A stretch of DNA of 64,000 nt from Adiantum capillus-veneris (GCA_014529385.2 CM043968.1:29201013-29265012), one strand, 5' to 3'. Positions 46,051-57,744 are shown, counted from the first letter of the stretch. Made by a program: numbers and translations. Notes: a model not told the origin generated them from the letters alone.

Positions 46051-47094
46051 TCAGATCGAGGCTCGGGGCAACACTGCAGGAGGCTAGAGTCACCAACTCA
46101 GATTGGAGTGAAATTCGACAGGCGAAGACACGGCCCCAAATCTCGTGGGGGTCATCTCGGCCACCATTCGGCTTCGACAAAGGTCTACGCAGGCCATTTT
46201 CGACTACGTGGTCTCGACGAGTGCAGATCCGACTCTGCAAATTTGGGGTTTTCAGCCTACGACTACAGGTGCTGAGGATATCGACACTCCCAGAGTGTTG
46301 ATTTGTGGCTGTCTACACATCGAAGGACGGCTCACAGTTCTTGGAGGCGTGTCACATACGACACGGGCGCATCTACACACACACTGTAGGCGACATCCAC
46401 TAGTTCATCAGGTAGCTTGTGTTTGCTGCTTGATATTCCAGATTTCATTCTGACATTGCAGGTACTTCCACATGGGATGTATTGTCAGAGATGATGTATG
46501 TCTGTTGAGGGTTTGCTGGCTGTGAGTCACGCAGCAAACAACCGCCGCAGCGATTACAGCATACAGTGGAAAATTTGTGGATGTATGACTTTGTGGGAAG
46601 TCTATGTACTGTCAGATTTACTGCAGCCTTTGTTGAGGGTCGAGTGAGGTTTTATTGAGCTGGGGGATTCTCGAATGTTGAGATCCTTTCGGTGATACAG
46701 GTCTTGGAGCGATCCCTCGAGCACCCTTAGATAGGCAGCTAGGATGTATTGACTGTGAGTTAGACAGTTGGGATTGCATCTTTGCTTTACTGCCGTTGAG
46801 GCATTGTCGCAATCTATGCTTACAGGACAGTGACAAGACAGTCAGAGACAGTACAGGTGCAGGACAGGTTTACCCGCAACTTACAGTGTCAGAGAGCCAA
46901 TGTGTTTTTGAGCTGTTTTTGGTCTGTTTTTGAGTACACCAGAACCATTTTACAAAGGAGACTCTGCCAAAATTTATGCAGAATCTGAAGCTTTCTTGGT
47001 TCATTTGACAGGTTGATATTGGTTCAGAGGTCAGTTTACAGGGGAAACTCTGCCGAATTTTTCCCAGGAAAGTAAACTACTGTGAAGCGTAGCT
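46051..47094 (+). other. C2 untranslated leader with conserved ORF
   Basis: About 1.04 kb before the gag start. ORF 46145-46453 encodes 102 residues (STSADPTLQIWGF, GAEDIDTPRVLICGC, TRAHLHTHCRRHP) matching the C1 leader ORF. I recognise no domain; identity may simply reflect recent common descent. Confidence 0.7.
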
Positions 47095-50000
47095 ATGGCT
47101 GGATCACAGGACACTACTCTTTACAATATCAAGAAGCTGGATGGAACCAATTTCCCATTGTGGAAGAAGCAGATTTGGCACATGTTGGTACAAAAGAAGC
47201 AGATAAAACCTATAAAGCTCAAGGGGATAAAACCAGAAGATATGGACGAAGATGAATGGAGCGAAATGGATGAATTGTCACTTTCTACCATTATGCTGAC
47301 TTTGGCAGAAAGCGTTTACTTCAATGTAGCAGACGAGATGTCGGCTTATCAAGCATGGTTAAAGCTGAGTGATCTTTATGAGAAACAGAGTGCAGCTTCA
47401 CAGGTATACTAGCTTAAGAAGCTTGTTGACTTGAAGATGAAAGAAGGGACACCTATGTCCAATCATCTGAATGAATTCAACACAATCTATAGTCAGTTGT
47501 CAGCTCAAGGTGTCAAGTTTGATGAACCTGTTAGAGCTATGTTCCTGTTGATCACATTGCCGGAAAGTTGGGACACTTTTCGCACAGCTTTGAGTAATTC
47601 TGCACCTCCAAATGGTTTGAACATAGCAGGTGTAGAAGGAAGTCTGCTTACTGAAGAAACCAATAGAAAGACAATGGACAAAGGCAAAGGAACAGCCTTA
47701 GTTGTCAGGGGAAGGACCAAAGAAAAGTACAAAGGTGGAAAGAGGAATCAGTCTCGTAGCAAGTCCCGCAGTGCTAAAGGCAAGAGTGACATAGAATGCT
47801 ACCATTGTGGCAAGAAGGGTCACATGAAAAGAAACTACAGAGAATGGAAAGCAGAAAAAGGCAAAGAGAAATCTGAAGACCATGGTGAGAAGAACAAGTC
47901 CTCAGTGAAGATTCAAGAAATAAATGTGACAAACACTGTTGCAGAGGATGGCAGTCTAGTGTCAGGAGACATCTACTTCTTGAAGAATACAAAGGACTCA
48001 GCTCTTCTTACAGCATCTGATGGAAATGCACTGAGTGACTGGATTATAGACTCAGGGGCATCACTTCATGTGTCTCCAAACAAGGAGTGGTTTACCTCTT
48101 ATGTGACCACTAAAGATCATGTTTGGCTAGGCAATGGGCAGACATGTGAGATCTTAGGTGTTGGAGATGTTCAATTGAAGTTTCAGAATGGCTCTTCTTT
48201 CACGCTGAAGAATGTGAGACATGTTCCCGCAATTACAAAGAGCTTGATTAGCACAGGTTTACTTGATGATGCTGGCTACGTCACCACTTTTGGACAGAAC
48301 ATGTGGAAGATATCCAAGGGTTCTATGACAGTAGCACATGGAGTAAATTCTGGAGGACTTTACATGATTTATGTATCAAATGTCTCTAAAAATGTAATCA
48401 ATGTAACCGAGTAGCCGAACGTTTCTTTGTGGCATAACCGGTTAGGACATATGTCCAAGAAGGGAATGGAAATCTTGTCTCGTTCTGGTTATTTGCCTGG
48501 CTTTTCATTTAATGATTTTGAATTCTGTGAACATTGTCTGTATGGTACGCAAACACAGCAGCCACATAAGCATAGAAGCAACACAGTTGGCACTTGTTCA
48601 TAGTGATTTGTGTGGACCTATGCTTAACCTATCTCTAGGGGGAGCTTCTTACTTTATGACATTTATAGATGATTACTCGAGGAAAGTATGGGTTTACTTT
48701 CTCAAGCACAAGGATGAAGCGTTTAGTGTTTTCAAAACGTTTGTGACACTTGTGGAGAATCAGAGTGGCAAGAAGCTTAAATGCTTACGCACTGACAATG
48801 GTGGAGAGTATGTTTCAAAGGCCTTTCAGGACTTTTGTGAGTCAAAAGGTATAAAACGTGAACTTACTGCTCCTTACAATCCTCCTCAAAATGGTGTTGC
48901 TGAGAGGATGAATAGGACCATTCAAGAGAAGGTCAGAAGTATGTTGTCTAATGCACAGCTTCCAAATGGGTTTGGGCTAAAGCTGTATCAACAGTTGTTC
49001 ATCTTGTAAATAGATCTCCTAGCAAGGTTTTGCAGAAGGATTCAGTGCCAGAGATGGTATCGTCAGGCAAAATGCCCTCATACAAGCATCTCAGAGTCTT
49101 TGGCTATGAGACATATACTCACGTTCCAAAGGAATTTAGGAACAAACTTGAGCCAAAGAGTAGAAAGTGCATCTTTCTAGGCTATGGTAATTCTGGTGAG
49201 ATGGGGTACAGACTTTGGGATCCCGAATCCAGAAAGGTTGTCCGCAGCAATGATGTTCACTTTAACGAATCCAAATATCATTCTAAACCAGAAAGGGTTG
49301 AGGAGATTAGAAGAGTTTTCTTCCAAGAAGTGGACCTGCACGTGCAAGACAAAATGTCAGGGCTCAAGAGGAGCAAGGACAGGATAGAGTGGAACCACAG
49401 GTTGTGGCTGAGCCTGAGCCACCTATTGTGCGTAGATCTGGACGTGTCACGCGACCTCCTGATAGGTTTGTTCCATCTATGAATTATGTCATGTTGACTG
49501 ATTGCAATGAGCCTTCATGTTACAAGGAAGCAGTGCAAATGAAGGACTCCGGGAATTGGCAATTGGCCATGCAGTCAGAGATGACAGCTCTGCATAAAAA
49601 CAAGACATGGAAGCTAGTTAAATTACCACAGGGCAAAAGGCTCTACCTTGTAAATGGGTTTACAGGTATAAGATCACCGCTCATGATAGTCAGCCAAAGT
49701 ACAAAGCAAGGCTTGTTGCCAAGGGATTTAAGCAAGAACAAGGCATTGACTTTGATGAAGTCTTCTCTCCGGTGGTCAAGATGACTACATTGAGATGCTT
49801 TCTTGCATTGGTTGCCATATTAGATTTGGTGTTGCACCAAATGGATGTCAAGACAACGTTCTTGCATGGTGATTTAGATGTGGAAATTTACATGCAGTAG
49901 CCAGAAGGGTTTGTTGAGAAAGGCAAGGAAGATTGGGTATGCCAGTTGTTAAAGAGTCTTTATGGCTTAAAACAATCACCGAGGGCATGGTACCATAAAT

Positions 50001-51061
50001 TCCACAAGTTTATGCTTTCTCAAGGCTACAAACGTAGTGAGTTCGATCACTGTCTATATACAAAGAAGGCTAAGGATGGTAGTTGGCTGATCCTTATTTT
50101 GTATGTGGATGACATGTTGATTGCTGGCAAGCACTTGGAAGAAATTTCAGCTTTGAAGTCAAAGATGGCAAAATCGTTTGACATGAAAGACATGGGTGAG
50201 GCAAGTCATATCCTTGGTATGCGCATTGAGAGAGACAGATCAAAGAAGTTGATTTGGTTATCTCAAACAGAGTATATTGACAAGGTTTTGCAACGTTTCA
50301 ATATGGAGAAGGGAAAGGCACTGAGTGTTCCATTGCCACCATATGTGAAACTTAGCAAACAAGATTGTCCCGTGTCTGAGGAAGAACAGGCTGAAATGGA
50401 TAAGATTCCATATGCGTCTGCAGTGGGTAGTTTGATGTATGCAATGATTGCTACTCGCCCAGACATTGCATTTGCAGTGGGAGTAGTAAGTCGATACATG
50501 TCAAACCCAGGCAAGAAACATTGGGGGGCAGTGAAAGGAATATTGAGATACCTGAAAGCTACAAAGAGTATGCGTATATGCTATGGGAGTCAGGAGCTAA
50601 GTGTAAAGGGTTTTACAGACTCAGATTATGCAGGTGACTTAGACAACCGAAGGTCTACGTCAAGGTATGTCTTTACATTGGCTGGTGGAGCAGTATCATG
50701 GCGTTCTAGATTACAAGATTGTGTTACTCAGTCTACTACAGAGGCTGAATATGTTGCAGCATCAGAGGCATGCAAAGAATCAATTTGGCTTAATGGACTA
50801 GTAATAGATTTGGGAATCAAAGAAGAGATGCCTGTGTTATATTGTGATAGTCAAAGTGCTATACAATTGGCTCGCAATCCAATTTATCACTCAAAGACAA
50901 AGCATGTGGATGTGAAGTATCATTTCATCAGGGTAATGCTCGAGGATAAGCAACTTCAGCTTGTCAAAGTTCACACCACAGAAAATCCTGCTGATCTACT
51001 TACAAAAGGACTTCCCTCAAAGAGCTTTGCGCATTTTCGCAAGCAATTAGGTGTAGGGTAG
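47095..51061 (+). pseudogene. C2 copia Gag-Pol polyprotein, damaged
   Basis: Starts MAGSQDTTLYNIKKLDGTNF. Lesions in order: Trp to TAG after SQVY (about 47410); knuckle CYHCGKKGHMKRNY has its last Cys changed to Tyr; CAG to TAG after NVTE (48412-48414); the frameshift near 48575 shared with C1; a 1-base loss near 48970 (NGFG instead of NGFWA); a 1-base loss near 49330; a 1-base loss near 49638; CAG to TAG near 49898. The 371-codon frame 49946-51061 is intact and carries YVDDMLIAGK, DSDYAGD and the RNase H end. Integrase keeps HSDLCGP, DNGGEY and NGVAERMNRT. The protease motif IIDSGASLHVS is intact. Confidence 0.9.
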
Positions 51062-51150
51062 TACATCACTTCTCTACATCTCTTGTATATTAGCTTGTAT
51101 AGTAGCTTCTCTCACACTTAAAGTACCACATTGGACTTTAAGTGGGAGGT

Positions 51151-51342
51151 TGTTGGGGTATAAAGCCCAATGTGGTCGCCCAGGTAAGTGCGCGGGTCGC
51201 CAGGTATGTACACATATTCTTTTGTAAAAACCTAATAAGAACTCACTGTGCTCTACACATTACAGTAGAGCGAGTTCACCATATCGTCGTGCTCTTCTTC
51301 TCGCACTCTCTCTCGTGTCGCACTTCCGCTCGTACTCCTTCA
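51151..51342 (+). repeat. C2 3' LTR
   Basis: 192 bp, preceded by the polypurine tract AAGTGGGAGGT (51140-51150). Confidence 0.93.
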
Positions 51343-51347
51343 CTTTT

Positions 51348-51830
51348 ATGCATAGGAAGCTTCTCAAGCAACTTCCTCATTAAGTGTGTAGGGTCTCTTT
51401 TTGACTCAAGCATCTTTCACCCCATGTATAGGAAGCTTCTCAAGAAACTTCTTCATTAAGTGTGTAGGGTCTCTTTTTGACTCAAGCATCTTACTCCCCA
51501 TGCATAGGAAGCTTCTCAAGCAACTTCCTCATTACGTGTGTAGGGTCTCTTTTTGACTCAAGCATCTTACCCCCTATGCATAAGAAGCTTCTCAAGCAAC
51601 TTCCTCATTAAGTGTGACAAGTACCTCAAGTACCTTAGTCATCAAGCATGACAAGCACCTTAGATGGAGTTCCCACCTCAAGCTCAACCCTAGCTTGCCT
51701 AAGGTCAAAGGCAAATTTAGGTCAGATTCCCACCTCAAGCACAACCCTAGCTTGCTTAAGATCAAAGACAAGTTTAGGTCAGGTTCCCACCTCAAGCTCA
51801 GCTGTAGCTTGCTTAAGGTCAAAGGACTTT
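51348..51830. repeat. Minisatellites in B2 5' LTR
   Basis: About four 76-bp units (AGGAAGCTTCTCAAGCAAC near 51354, 51430, 51506, 51583) followed by three 58-bp units (GTTCCCACCTCAAGC-type, 51669-51830). Same order as the 3' LTR. Confidence 0.9.
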
Positions 51831-52076
51831 TAACATTAACCATTGGAGGTCTTTAATGAAGCTAACCCTAAGGTCTTTTAAGCTCCACTAGTTAACCTTG
51901 CTCTTTGACAGACCATCTCTCATTTGGACCCCTTTACCATTGGTCCCATGTTGAGATAGATCCGTAAGCACATGTCTATATTCTAACCCTTGTCCCCGTT
52001 TATTATCCCACATTAAATGATCAGTTTAATATGAGAAAATCATTTGGGTTGGTTAGATATTATATATTTAATGACA

Positions 52077-52724
52077 AGTCCTCTCCCTCTCTCTCTCTCT
52101 CTCTTTTATTATTTAATTGTATCATTGAACGAGTGTCCTCTTTTTCCTCTTTGAGAGAAAGAGCTTAATTATTGTTTTAAATGCACTTAAATTCTCATTA
52201 GACTCCTTTAAAGCCTATCCAATAGGATTCAAGCACATCATGAGGGCAAAATAGGGAGGGTCTTGACATGTGTCTTTTATGCTTCTTAAGAGATCATGTT
52301 TGAATTGAGCACTTCAAGCACCTTAGTCATTTAAGCATGGCAATCTTTTATGCTTATTGAGAGATCATGTTTTAATTGAACATTTCAAGCACCTTAGTCA
52401 TTTAAGCATACAAATACCTCAAGCTTGGGCAAGTTCCCCACAAACACGTTCAACACCTTAGTCAGCAAGCACGACAAGCACCTCAAGCTTGGGTAGGGTT
52501 CCCACCTCAAGGTCAGTCCCAACTTGCTTAAGGTCCTAGGTCTAAGGACTTTTAATACTAACCTTTGGAGGTCTTTAATGAAGCTAACCATAAAGTCTTC
52601 TAAGCTCCATTATATGCACATGTCTATAGTCTACCTCTTGTTCCCATTCATCTTCCCCATAATACATGATCAATCCAATATGATAAATTCTTTTTGGAAT
52701 AGGTAGATATTAGATTTTATGACA
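52077..52724 (-). repeat. Older B-type LTR fragment interrupted by B2
   Basis: Diverged from the B1 and B2 LTRs but shares CACCTTAGTCA, GGAGGTCTTTAATGAAGCTAACC, the CCCATTCATC-type block and the terminal TTTATGACA (52724). B2 begins exactly at its left edge. A CT run (52084-52104) lies at the junction. Confidence 0.75.
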
Positions 52725-53344
52725 TCATTTTAAAGAAAAGACAAAATCGTCAGATTCATCCATGATGTTTGATCAATATGGAGGTACATGGTGTATTGGT
52801 GGCTGGCAATATCAAAACCTTAAAGTGCTTAAAACTTTGAAGTCCTTCACTTTGGGTGTGGTGGTTAACCCTACATCACGTCAACCCATTGCTTAAATAA
52901 ATGATAGCTACAGCTACAATGTTTCTAGCCACGAGAATGCAAGGTATGTAGAAAACTAAAAACTGGAACAAATACATTGGAATTCTACACCCTAAACAAT
53001 TACACGGCGATATTCGCAGAGACAAGATCTAAGGGCTCCCAAATTTCCTTTTCTAGAAAAAGAGATTTGTCAAAGGGTCTAATCAAGAGAATCGGGTATT
53101 GAAGACTACTAGCTACACCACACTCATTTTACAAAAATAGAAGTGAAGCAATGCCACTAAGATGAAAGGCTCTATCTCTAACAATTTATTTATAATCCAA
53201 TTGTCTATGTCTAGAAAAAAGATGTTAAGCCAACTATGTAGCTTAGCACATCACTTGTATGAAAAAAAATCTCTTTAACAATATCATGCAAGGATGTGAT
53301 TGAAAAGGAAGGGACTCGTGAACACCATAAGTGAAGCATATGTA
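52725..53344. other. Stretch without recognised features
   Basis: No ORF of note, no terminal repeats. It may be decayed copia gag/integrase sequence belonging to F, but I cannot show that. Confidence 0.4.
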
Positions 53345-54420
53345 TTAGTGCTTAATTAGCTCTATGGAATTAAGAGTGTGTCAAAGAGGTCACATCATTT
53401 TCTTCAAATGGTGAAAATGGTATCAAAAGCCTGATACATACATGCAGTCTCATGGTTATAAGAGAAATCAAGAGGATCAATGTTTACATGAGAAAATGTA
53501 GTGATGGTTCATTGCTTTGTATGTCGATGACATGCTCATTTATGGGAAATCCATTCACGAGATTGCCAATTTGAAGCCAATGTTGAGTCAGAACTTTGTT
53601 ATGAAGGATTTGGGAGAAGCTAGTCACTTCCTTGGTATGCACATTAAATATGATGAGACTAGAAATATTGTTATGTTGTCTTAGGAAGCATACATTTAGA
53701 AGGTTTGTAGGGGGAGAAGGCATTGAGTACCCCATTGTCGGCATATGTGAAACTTAGCAAAGAACATTCTCCTACGTTCGATGCTAGATGGCAAACGTTC
53801 CATATTCCTTAGCGGTTGGAAATATTATGTACGCAAGGGTTGCAACAAGGCTGGATATTGAATTTGCAATGGGAGTGGTGAGTTGTTGTATGGAAAATCC
53901 TTGTAGGAAACATTGGAAAGTAGTAAAGTACTTATTCAAATACTTGAAAGGTACATCAAGAAAATGCTTATGCTTCATGAATAGTGATGCATTTATTGTT
54001 GGATACATGGATACATATTATGCAGGGAATGTAGACAAAAGGAGGTCTACACCTTGCTATGTATGAACATATATGTTGGAGGAGCTATTGCTTTGAATTC
54101 ATGTCTTCAAGATTGCATGTTCTCTTCCACTACAAAGTCCAAGCATGTAGCAGCATCAAATGCCAACAAAGAAGTAGTATGGCTGACACATTTAGTGGGA
54201 GATTTGAACATCACAGATCAACCCCCAATGCTACATTGTGATGAAGTGTCATTGCTTTGGCAAAGAATCCCGTGTTTCATATGCTACATTGCATTTGAGA
54301 TGTCTTAACAGAAAAGAAAATTGAAATAGTAAAAGTTCATACCAATGAAAACCTTGCAAATGCTCTTACAAAGCGTTTAACATCATAGTGGATTACACAT
54401 TGCATTGACTTGATGGGTGT
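53345..54420 (+). pseudogene. Fragment F: truncated copia RT and RNase H
   Basis: Frames from 53345 give traces of SLYG...SHGYKRNQEDQCL, then FIALYVDDMLIYGKS (catalytic YVDD at 53519-53530), VMKDLGEASHFLGMHI, a TAG near 53683, VPYSLAVGNIMYARVATRLD, WKVVKYLFKYLKGTSRK, YAGNVDKRRSTPCYV and STTKSKHVAASNANKE. This is the copia RT/RNase H order. Gag, protease and integrase are absent. It is clearly diverged from C1/C2. Confidence 0.85.
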
Positions 54421-54660
54421 AGGGTGAAGCCACTGACATGTTTCACAATTGTACATGTTTTGTACATACTACTTGTTTTTTATTGCTTAGGGACACATTG
54501 ACCTTTAGGTGGGAGGTTTTTGGAATAAAGGCCATTATGGCTAAGTAGTTGGACATGGTCGACCACCTATCACCTTACTAACACCCATCACGAACACATT
54601 CTTCAATACCTTGTGGATAATAGAAAATAAGGATCTCCACGACTACTGTGCTTGTGCTCC
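54421..54660 (+). repeat. F 3' end: polypurine tract and likely LTR start
   Basis: TTTAGGTGGGAGGT at about 54500-54513 parallels the C polypurine tract, followed by GGAATAAAGGCC like the C LTR start. The LTR end is not defined. Confidence 0.5.
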
Positions 54661-55826
54661 ACTAGATCTCTATGTACTCCTCTCTCTTTCTCTCTCCCCA
54701 CACAATCGATCACTTCATTGACTATAGTTTATGATGCATGTCTATGTTTGATTATGACCAACATTTATTTGATTTCATTTGGTAAAACATGTGTATGGAC
54801 AAATGTCTATGCATGTCTACGTTTGATTATGGTGAATACTTTGAAGTGATAGAGGAGGCTACTGACGTGGGATTTGCAGAGCTTAACATGTGTTTACCTT
54901 CTACCTTAGTCAAATCAACAATCTACAAACCAACTTGTTGTGTTTGAGGGGGACTTCCAACCATGCTATGATAACACTCTCTTTCCTTAGTAATTTGTAA
55001 CACCTAACAATAGCACAGTCAGACCAACCAAGACACCTTCTCAACAGTTCCAATTGACCACTCTTTGGCCTTGCTACAATTTAGCTTACATATCTACCTA
55101 TTTCAAGTGAAACATTTAAATGCCTTAAGTGCATATTCCTAGAGTCCATGGAAATGGAGGCAAAGAATGACTATTTCACAACCATCCAATCAAGACATTC
55201 TAAAGAAAAACAAGGAGGTTCAACATTTGTATCTCTAACGGGTGGACAATATGTCTAAGGTCCAAGTTAGACAAGGGAAAAGGCTGTTGCTATGTTGGCA
55301 ATGCTTGGGCGGTCAACCCAATGAGCTAGAAATATGGTGTCTGGCTACTTAGACATGTCTTCTATATGCGATTGTGAGTCCAAATCATGTAGTCCAATCA
55401 CATAGTAGAAACAACCATGGGTGCGAGAACATTGTAGCAGTGTTCATCCATGACCTAGCACTCCACATCCATAGGATACGTCGCTGTCGTCGTCTAATGT
55501 GATACTAAAATTTTATAGGAAGGTTTGGGGTTGGTAAAGATCAAGCAGGGATGGAGGGGCGTGACACGACGAAAAGGTGGCTACAACCTCAATTGTTTTG
55601 GCATTTGACTTTTGGTAGCTCATTATCTTGGCTAAGGCCAGCTTCACAATGTTCACCCATTCCATGTAGACAAAAAGAGAGATGTTTGGATGATGGCAAG
55701 TACATCATTGGTGCTTAGAGGGATTCCTCACATATAATGGATTAGAATATTCATGGGTGACAACCGTCTTATTATAGTGAAGCCCCAACTTGTGACCAAC
55801 AAGAGGGCATAAATTGCTCCTTAAGT
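54661..55826. other. Stretch without recognised features
   Basis: Short ORFs only. No terminal repeats or known motifs. Around 55500-55700 there may be a decayed pol fragment, but no motif is convincing. Confidence 0.4.
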
Positions 55827-55838
55827 TTTTGGGATCTA

Positions 55839-55985
55839 GTTCAAAGGAGCTAGCTTGGTTGGTTGAGCACTCGACCATTGTGACTCGGGTCATGGGTTCG
55901 AGTGTGGCCAAGCGACACTGGTAAGCGCTCACAGACGTGTTTGTCGTTTTGCATGGGATTCGTGTGATCTGCCAAAAAAAAAAGA
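55839..55985 (+). mobile_element. tRNA-derived SINE
   Basis: A tRNA-like head: TAGCTTGGTTGGTTGAGC resembles an RNA polymerase III A box and GGGTTCGAGTG a B box, about 35 bp apart. A short body ends in a 10-base A run (55974-55983). Flanks match over 12 bp with one mismatch, TTTTGGGATCTA (55827-55838) and TTTTGGGGTCTA (55986-55997), the target duplication expected of LINE-mediated insertion. It is not a tRNA gene: no acceptor stem pairs and the 3' half is unrelated to tRNA. Confidence 0.7.
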
Positions 55986-55997
55986 TTTTGGGGTCTA

Positions 55998-56482
55998 AAT
56001 GGTTGGACCAATTTGTGGAAACCTCAAAGTTAAGTACATATGTGTAGGAACGATACTAGGATTGGTAACCTCCATAGAAGGTGCTCCTCCCAAGCCATTT
56101 GAAAGCCAAGGTTGTTGGGTAAGCCTCATAAACTCAAACTCAACGTTCGAGTGTAGACCAAAAACCTCATGAAATTGGTGGCTGCTTTACCTCCACCCTA
56201 GTTTGAATGGAGGCTCTCTAACTAGCACCAACTTATAGACTGACGAGTAGGGCCGGCCACCGAAGGCGGCCTCTCTCTCTCTCTCTCTCTCTCTTTCGTT
56301 TTCTCTCTTTATCCCGTGCAAGTGAGCTTCTCTCACATTTGGCATTTAGCCTTCAACTTGCAGATGTTGACACGTGTAAAGTGTACTCTCTATGCCGATA
56401 TAGAATACATATAGATTGTAAAACCCATGGTTGATGAGTGCACCAAAATTTCATGGCTTAGAGTAAACTAAAAACTCCATAT
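55998..56482. other. Stretch without genes; CT microsatellite
   Basis: Holds a CT run (about 56270-56293) and the left flank of element E (CATAT before the LTR). Nothing else recognised. Confidence 0.5.
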
Positions 56483-56715
56483 TGTGGAATCACCACGTGG
56501 CCAGTTTGTTAGCGCTTCCACATGGCCAGGTTGTAAGCATCTCCGACGGATGAACAGTCGGTTGTGATAACAAACCAAGACTGGTTCTTGCAAGACACCC
56601 AGTCTTGACAGTCGATGTAACCCATTATTTAGGAAGTAGAGCATGGAAATAGAAGGCAGAGGAAGTTAAAGTTAATTGTCTTTGTACAAGAGCTCCTGTT
56701 TAAGCGTATGCCACA
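56483..56715 (+). repeat. E 5' LTR
   Basis: 233 bp; ends TATGCCACA where the 3' LTR has TATTCCACA. Confidence 0.92.
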
Positions 56716-56824
56716 TTGGAGGAGTTGACGGCTCCATCCTGCACGGCTGAATCTCTCTTGCCTACTATCCTGCAGCAGCAGCAGCAGACATACCAGTCTC
56801 TAGATTTCCTATCTTGCTCCGAAT

Positions 56825-57744
56825 ATGAGCCGTCCTCTCTCTCCTCACCTTAGTCCTGCTTCCCCTCAATACGAGGATGCATCAATGCACCCTGAGTTCG
56901 CACACCAGATCTCACTAGAACAGATGTTTCAAGCCGTGTCAAACATCTTAGTGCAGGTAAATCACACCAATCGGACCTTGGTGAGTTACCTCTCTACTCA
57001 CGCTACACAAAAACACAACACAGATAGCAAAATTCGACCTAAGTCATTCTCTGGTCTTCCGACTGAAGATGTACTCACTTGGCTTGACCATTATGATAAT
57101 GTAGCTAGCTATCATGAGTGGTCTGACACAAGGAAAACCAGAGGGGCCCGCACACTATTTGAGGGGGTAGCTGCAACATGGTTTGTCCAACAGGATGATT
57201 CAGTCAAAGAGAATTGGGCAGCTCTGAAGACCCAATTAATTCAGAACTTCGCTCATCAGAATGTACACAGACGGCTTTACAACAACTGCAAACCCTCAAG
57301 CAACAACAGCATGAGCCCGTTGCGCAATTTGCTGTCAGGATGAACCAACTCCTCCTGCGCGCGGATCCTACCATGTCCGAGGAAATGAAGCTTTTCTTCT
57401 TGTGGCCTCGGCTTCGACATGACATATCTCGAAGAGTACGTGATCAGGGACCCACGACATTCCAGTCTGCCATCCAGATTGCACAACGTATAGAAGGTAC
57501 AATCCAGCATGATCAACAAACTATTCTTGTTTCACAATCCCCAACACCTACTCAAAGTACAGATGCCTTTCCCACACCTATGGACCTAGATGTCGAAAAC
57601 TCTCAACTCAACACACGCAGGTCACTCCCAGCTCGCGATTCACAAGGGCGCCCAAAATGTTTTTATTGCAACAATTATGGGCATGTTAAAAGACATTGCA
57701 GGAGACTTCAATCGACTCGGCGGTATCAAAATGCACAAATTTAG
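56825..57744 (+). pseudogene. E gag with CCHC knuckle
   Basis: Starts MSRPLSPHLSPASPQYEDAS. Gag core includes RPKSFSGLPTEDVLTWLDHY and LFEGVAATWFVQQ. A frameshift near 57260 moves to the 57214-57744 frame (EPVAQFAVRMNQLLLRADPT, MKLFFLWPRLRHDI, FQSAIQIAQRIEG) and ends with CFYCNNYGHVKRHC. Length is about 300 residues, usual for a gypsy Gag. Gag and protease are separated by stops at 57742-57850. Confidence 0.85.

Larger units (their letters stand above)
45846..51342 (+). mobile_element. Copia element C2, complete ends
   Basis: 5497 bp, LTRs 45846-46036 and 51151-51342, perfect duplication CTTTT (45841-45845, 51343-51347). The LTR pair differs by about five changes. Same family as C1 but inverted relative to it; both lie in B2 LTRs within about 45 bp of the equivalent LTR position. 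Confidence 0.95.
22383..52076 (-). mobile_element. Element B2: gypsy chromovirus copy carrying four nested insertions
   Basis: 5' LTR 40597-52076 (split by D and C2), primer site 40584-40595, gag split by G, RT, RNase H, integrase, chromodomain, and 3' LTR 22383-28763 (split by C1). The two LTRs are clearly a pair: the stretch before C2 (45730-45845) and before C1 (22383-22500) is nearly identical and shares minisatellite variants that B1 lacks. The terminal roughly 1 kb of the 3' LTR is missing at 22383, so the insertion duplication cannot be confirmed; the base run after the 5' LTR is AGTCC. Confidence 0.85.
40597..52076 (-). repeat. B2 5' LTR, split by solo LTR D and copia C2
   Basis: Pieces are 40597-40908, 45091-45845 and 51343-52076, about 1.8 kb without the insertions and their duplications. 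It starts TGTAATGG on plus and ends TTTAATGACA at 52076. It interrupts an older B-type LTR (52077-52724). Confidence 0.9.
9906..52724 (-). mobile_element. Element B0: outer gypsy chromovirus copy, in three blocks
   Basis: The blocks are 9906-10528 (integrase start and RNase H tail), 19205-22382 (RNase H, RT, protease, gag, leader) and 52077-52724 (outer part of the 5' LTR). The first two are joined across B1: the TAGGA duplication at 10524-10528 and 19205-19209 restores one continuous RNase H coding stretch. The third block ends in the family terminus (TTTATGACA on plus) at 52724 and is cut by B2 at 52077. Placing it in B0 is an inference from nesting order; it could be a separate solo LTR. 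The B0 3' end is truncated at about 9906 by element A sequence, so no outer duplication can be checked. Confidence 0.6.

Noticed and set aside
55843-55920. A tRNA gene
   Set aside because: A and B box-like motifs are present but no cloverleaf or acceptor stem; poly-A tail and flank repeats indicate a SINE.
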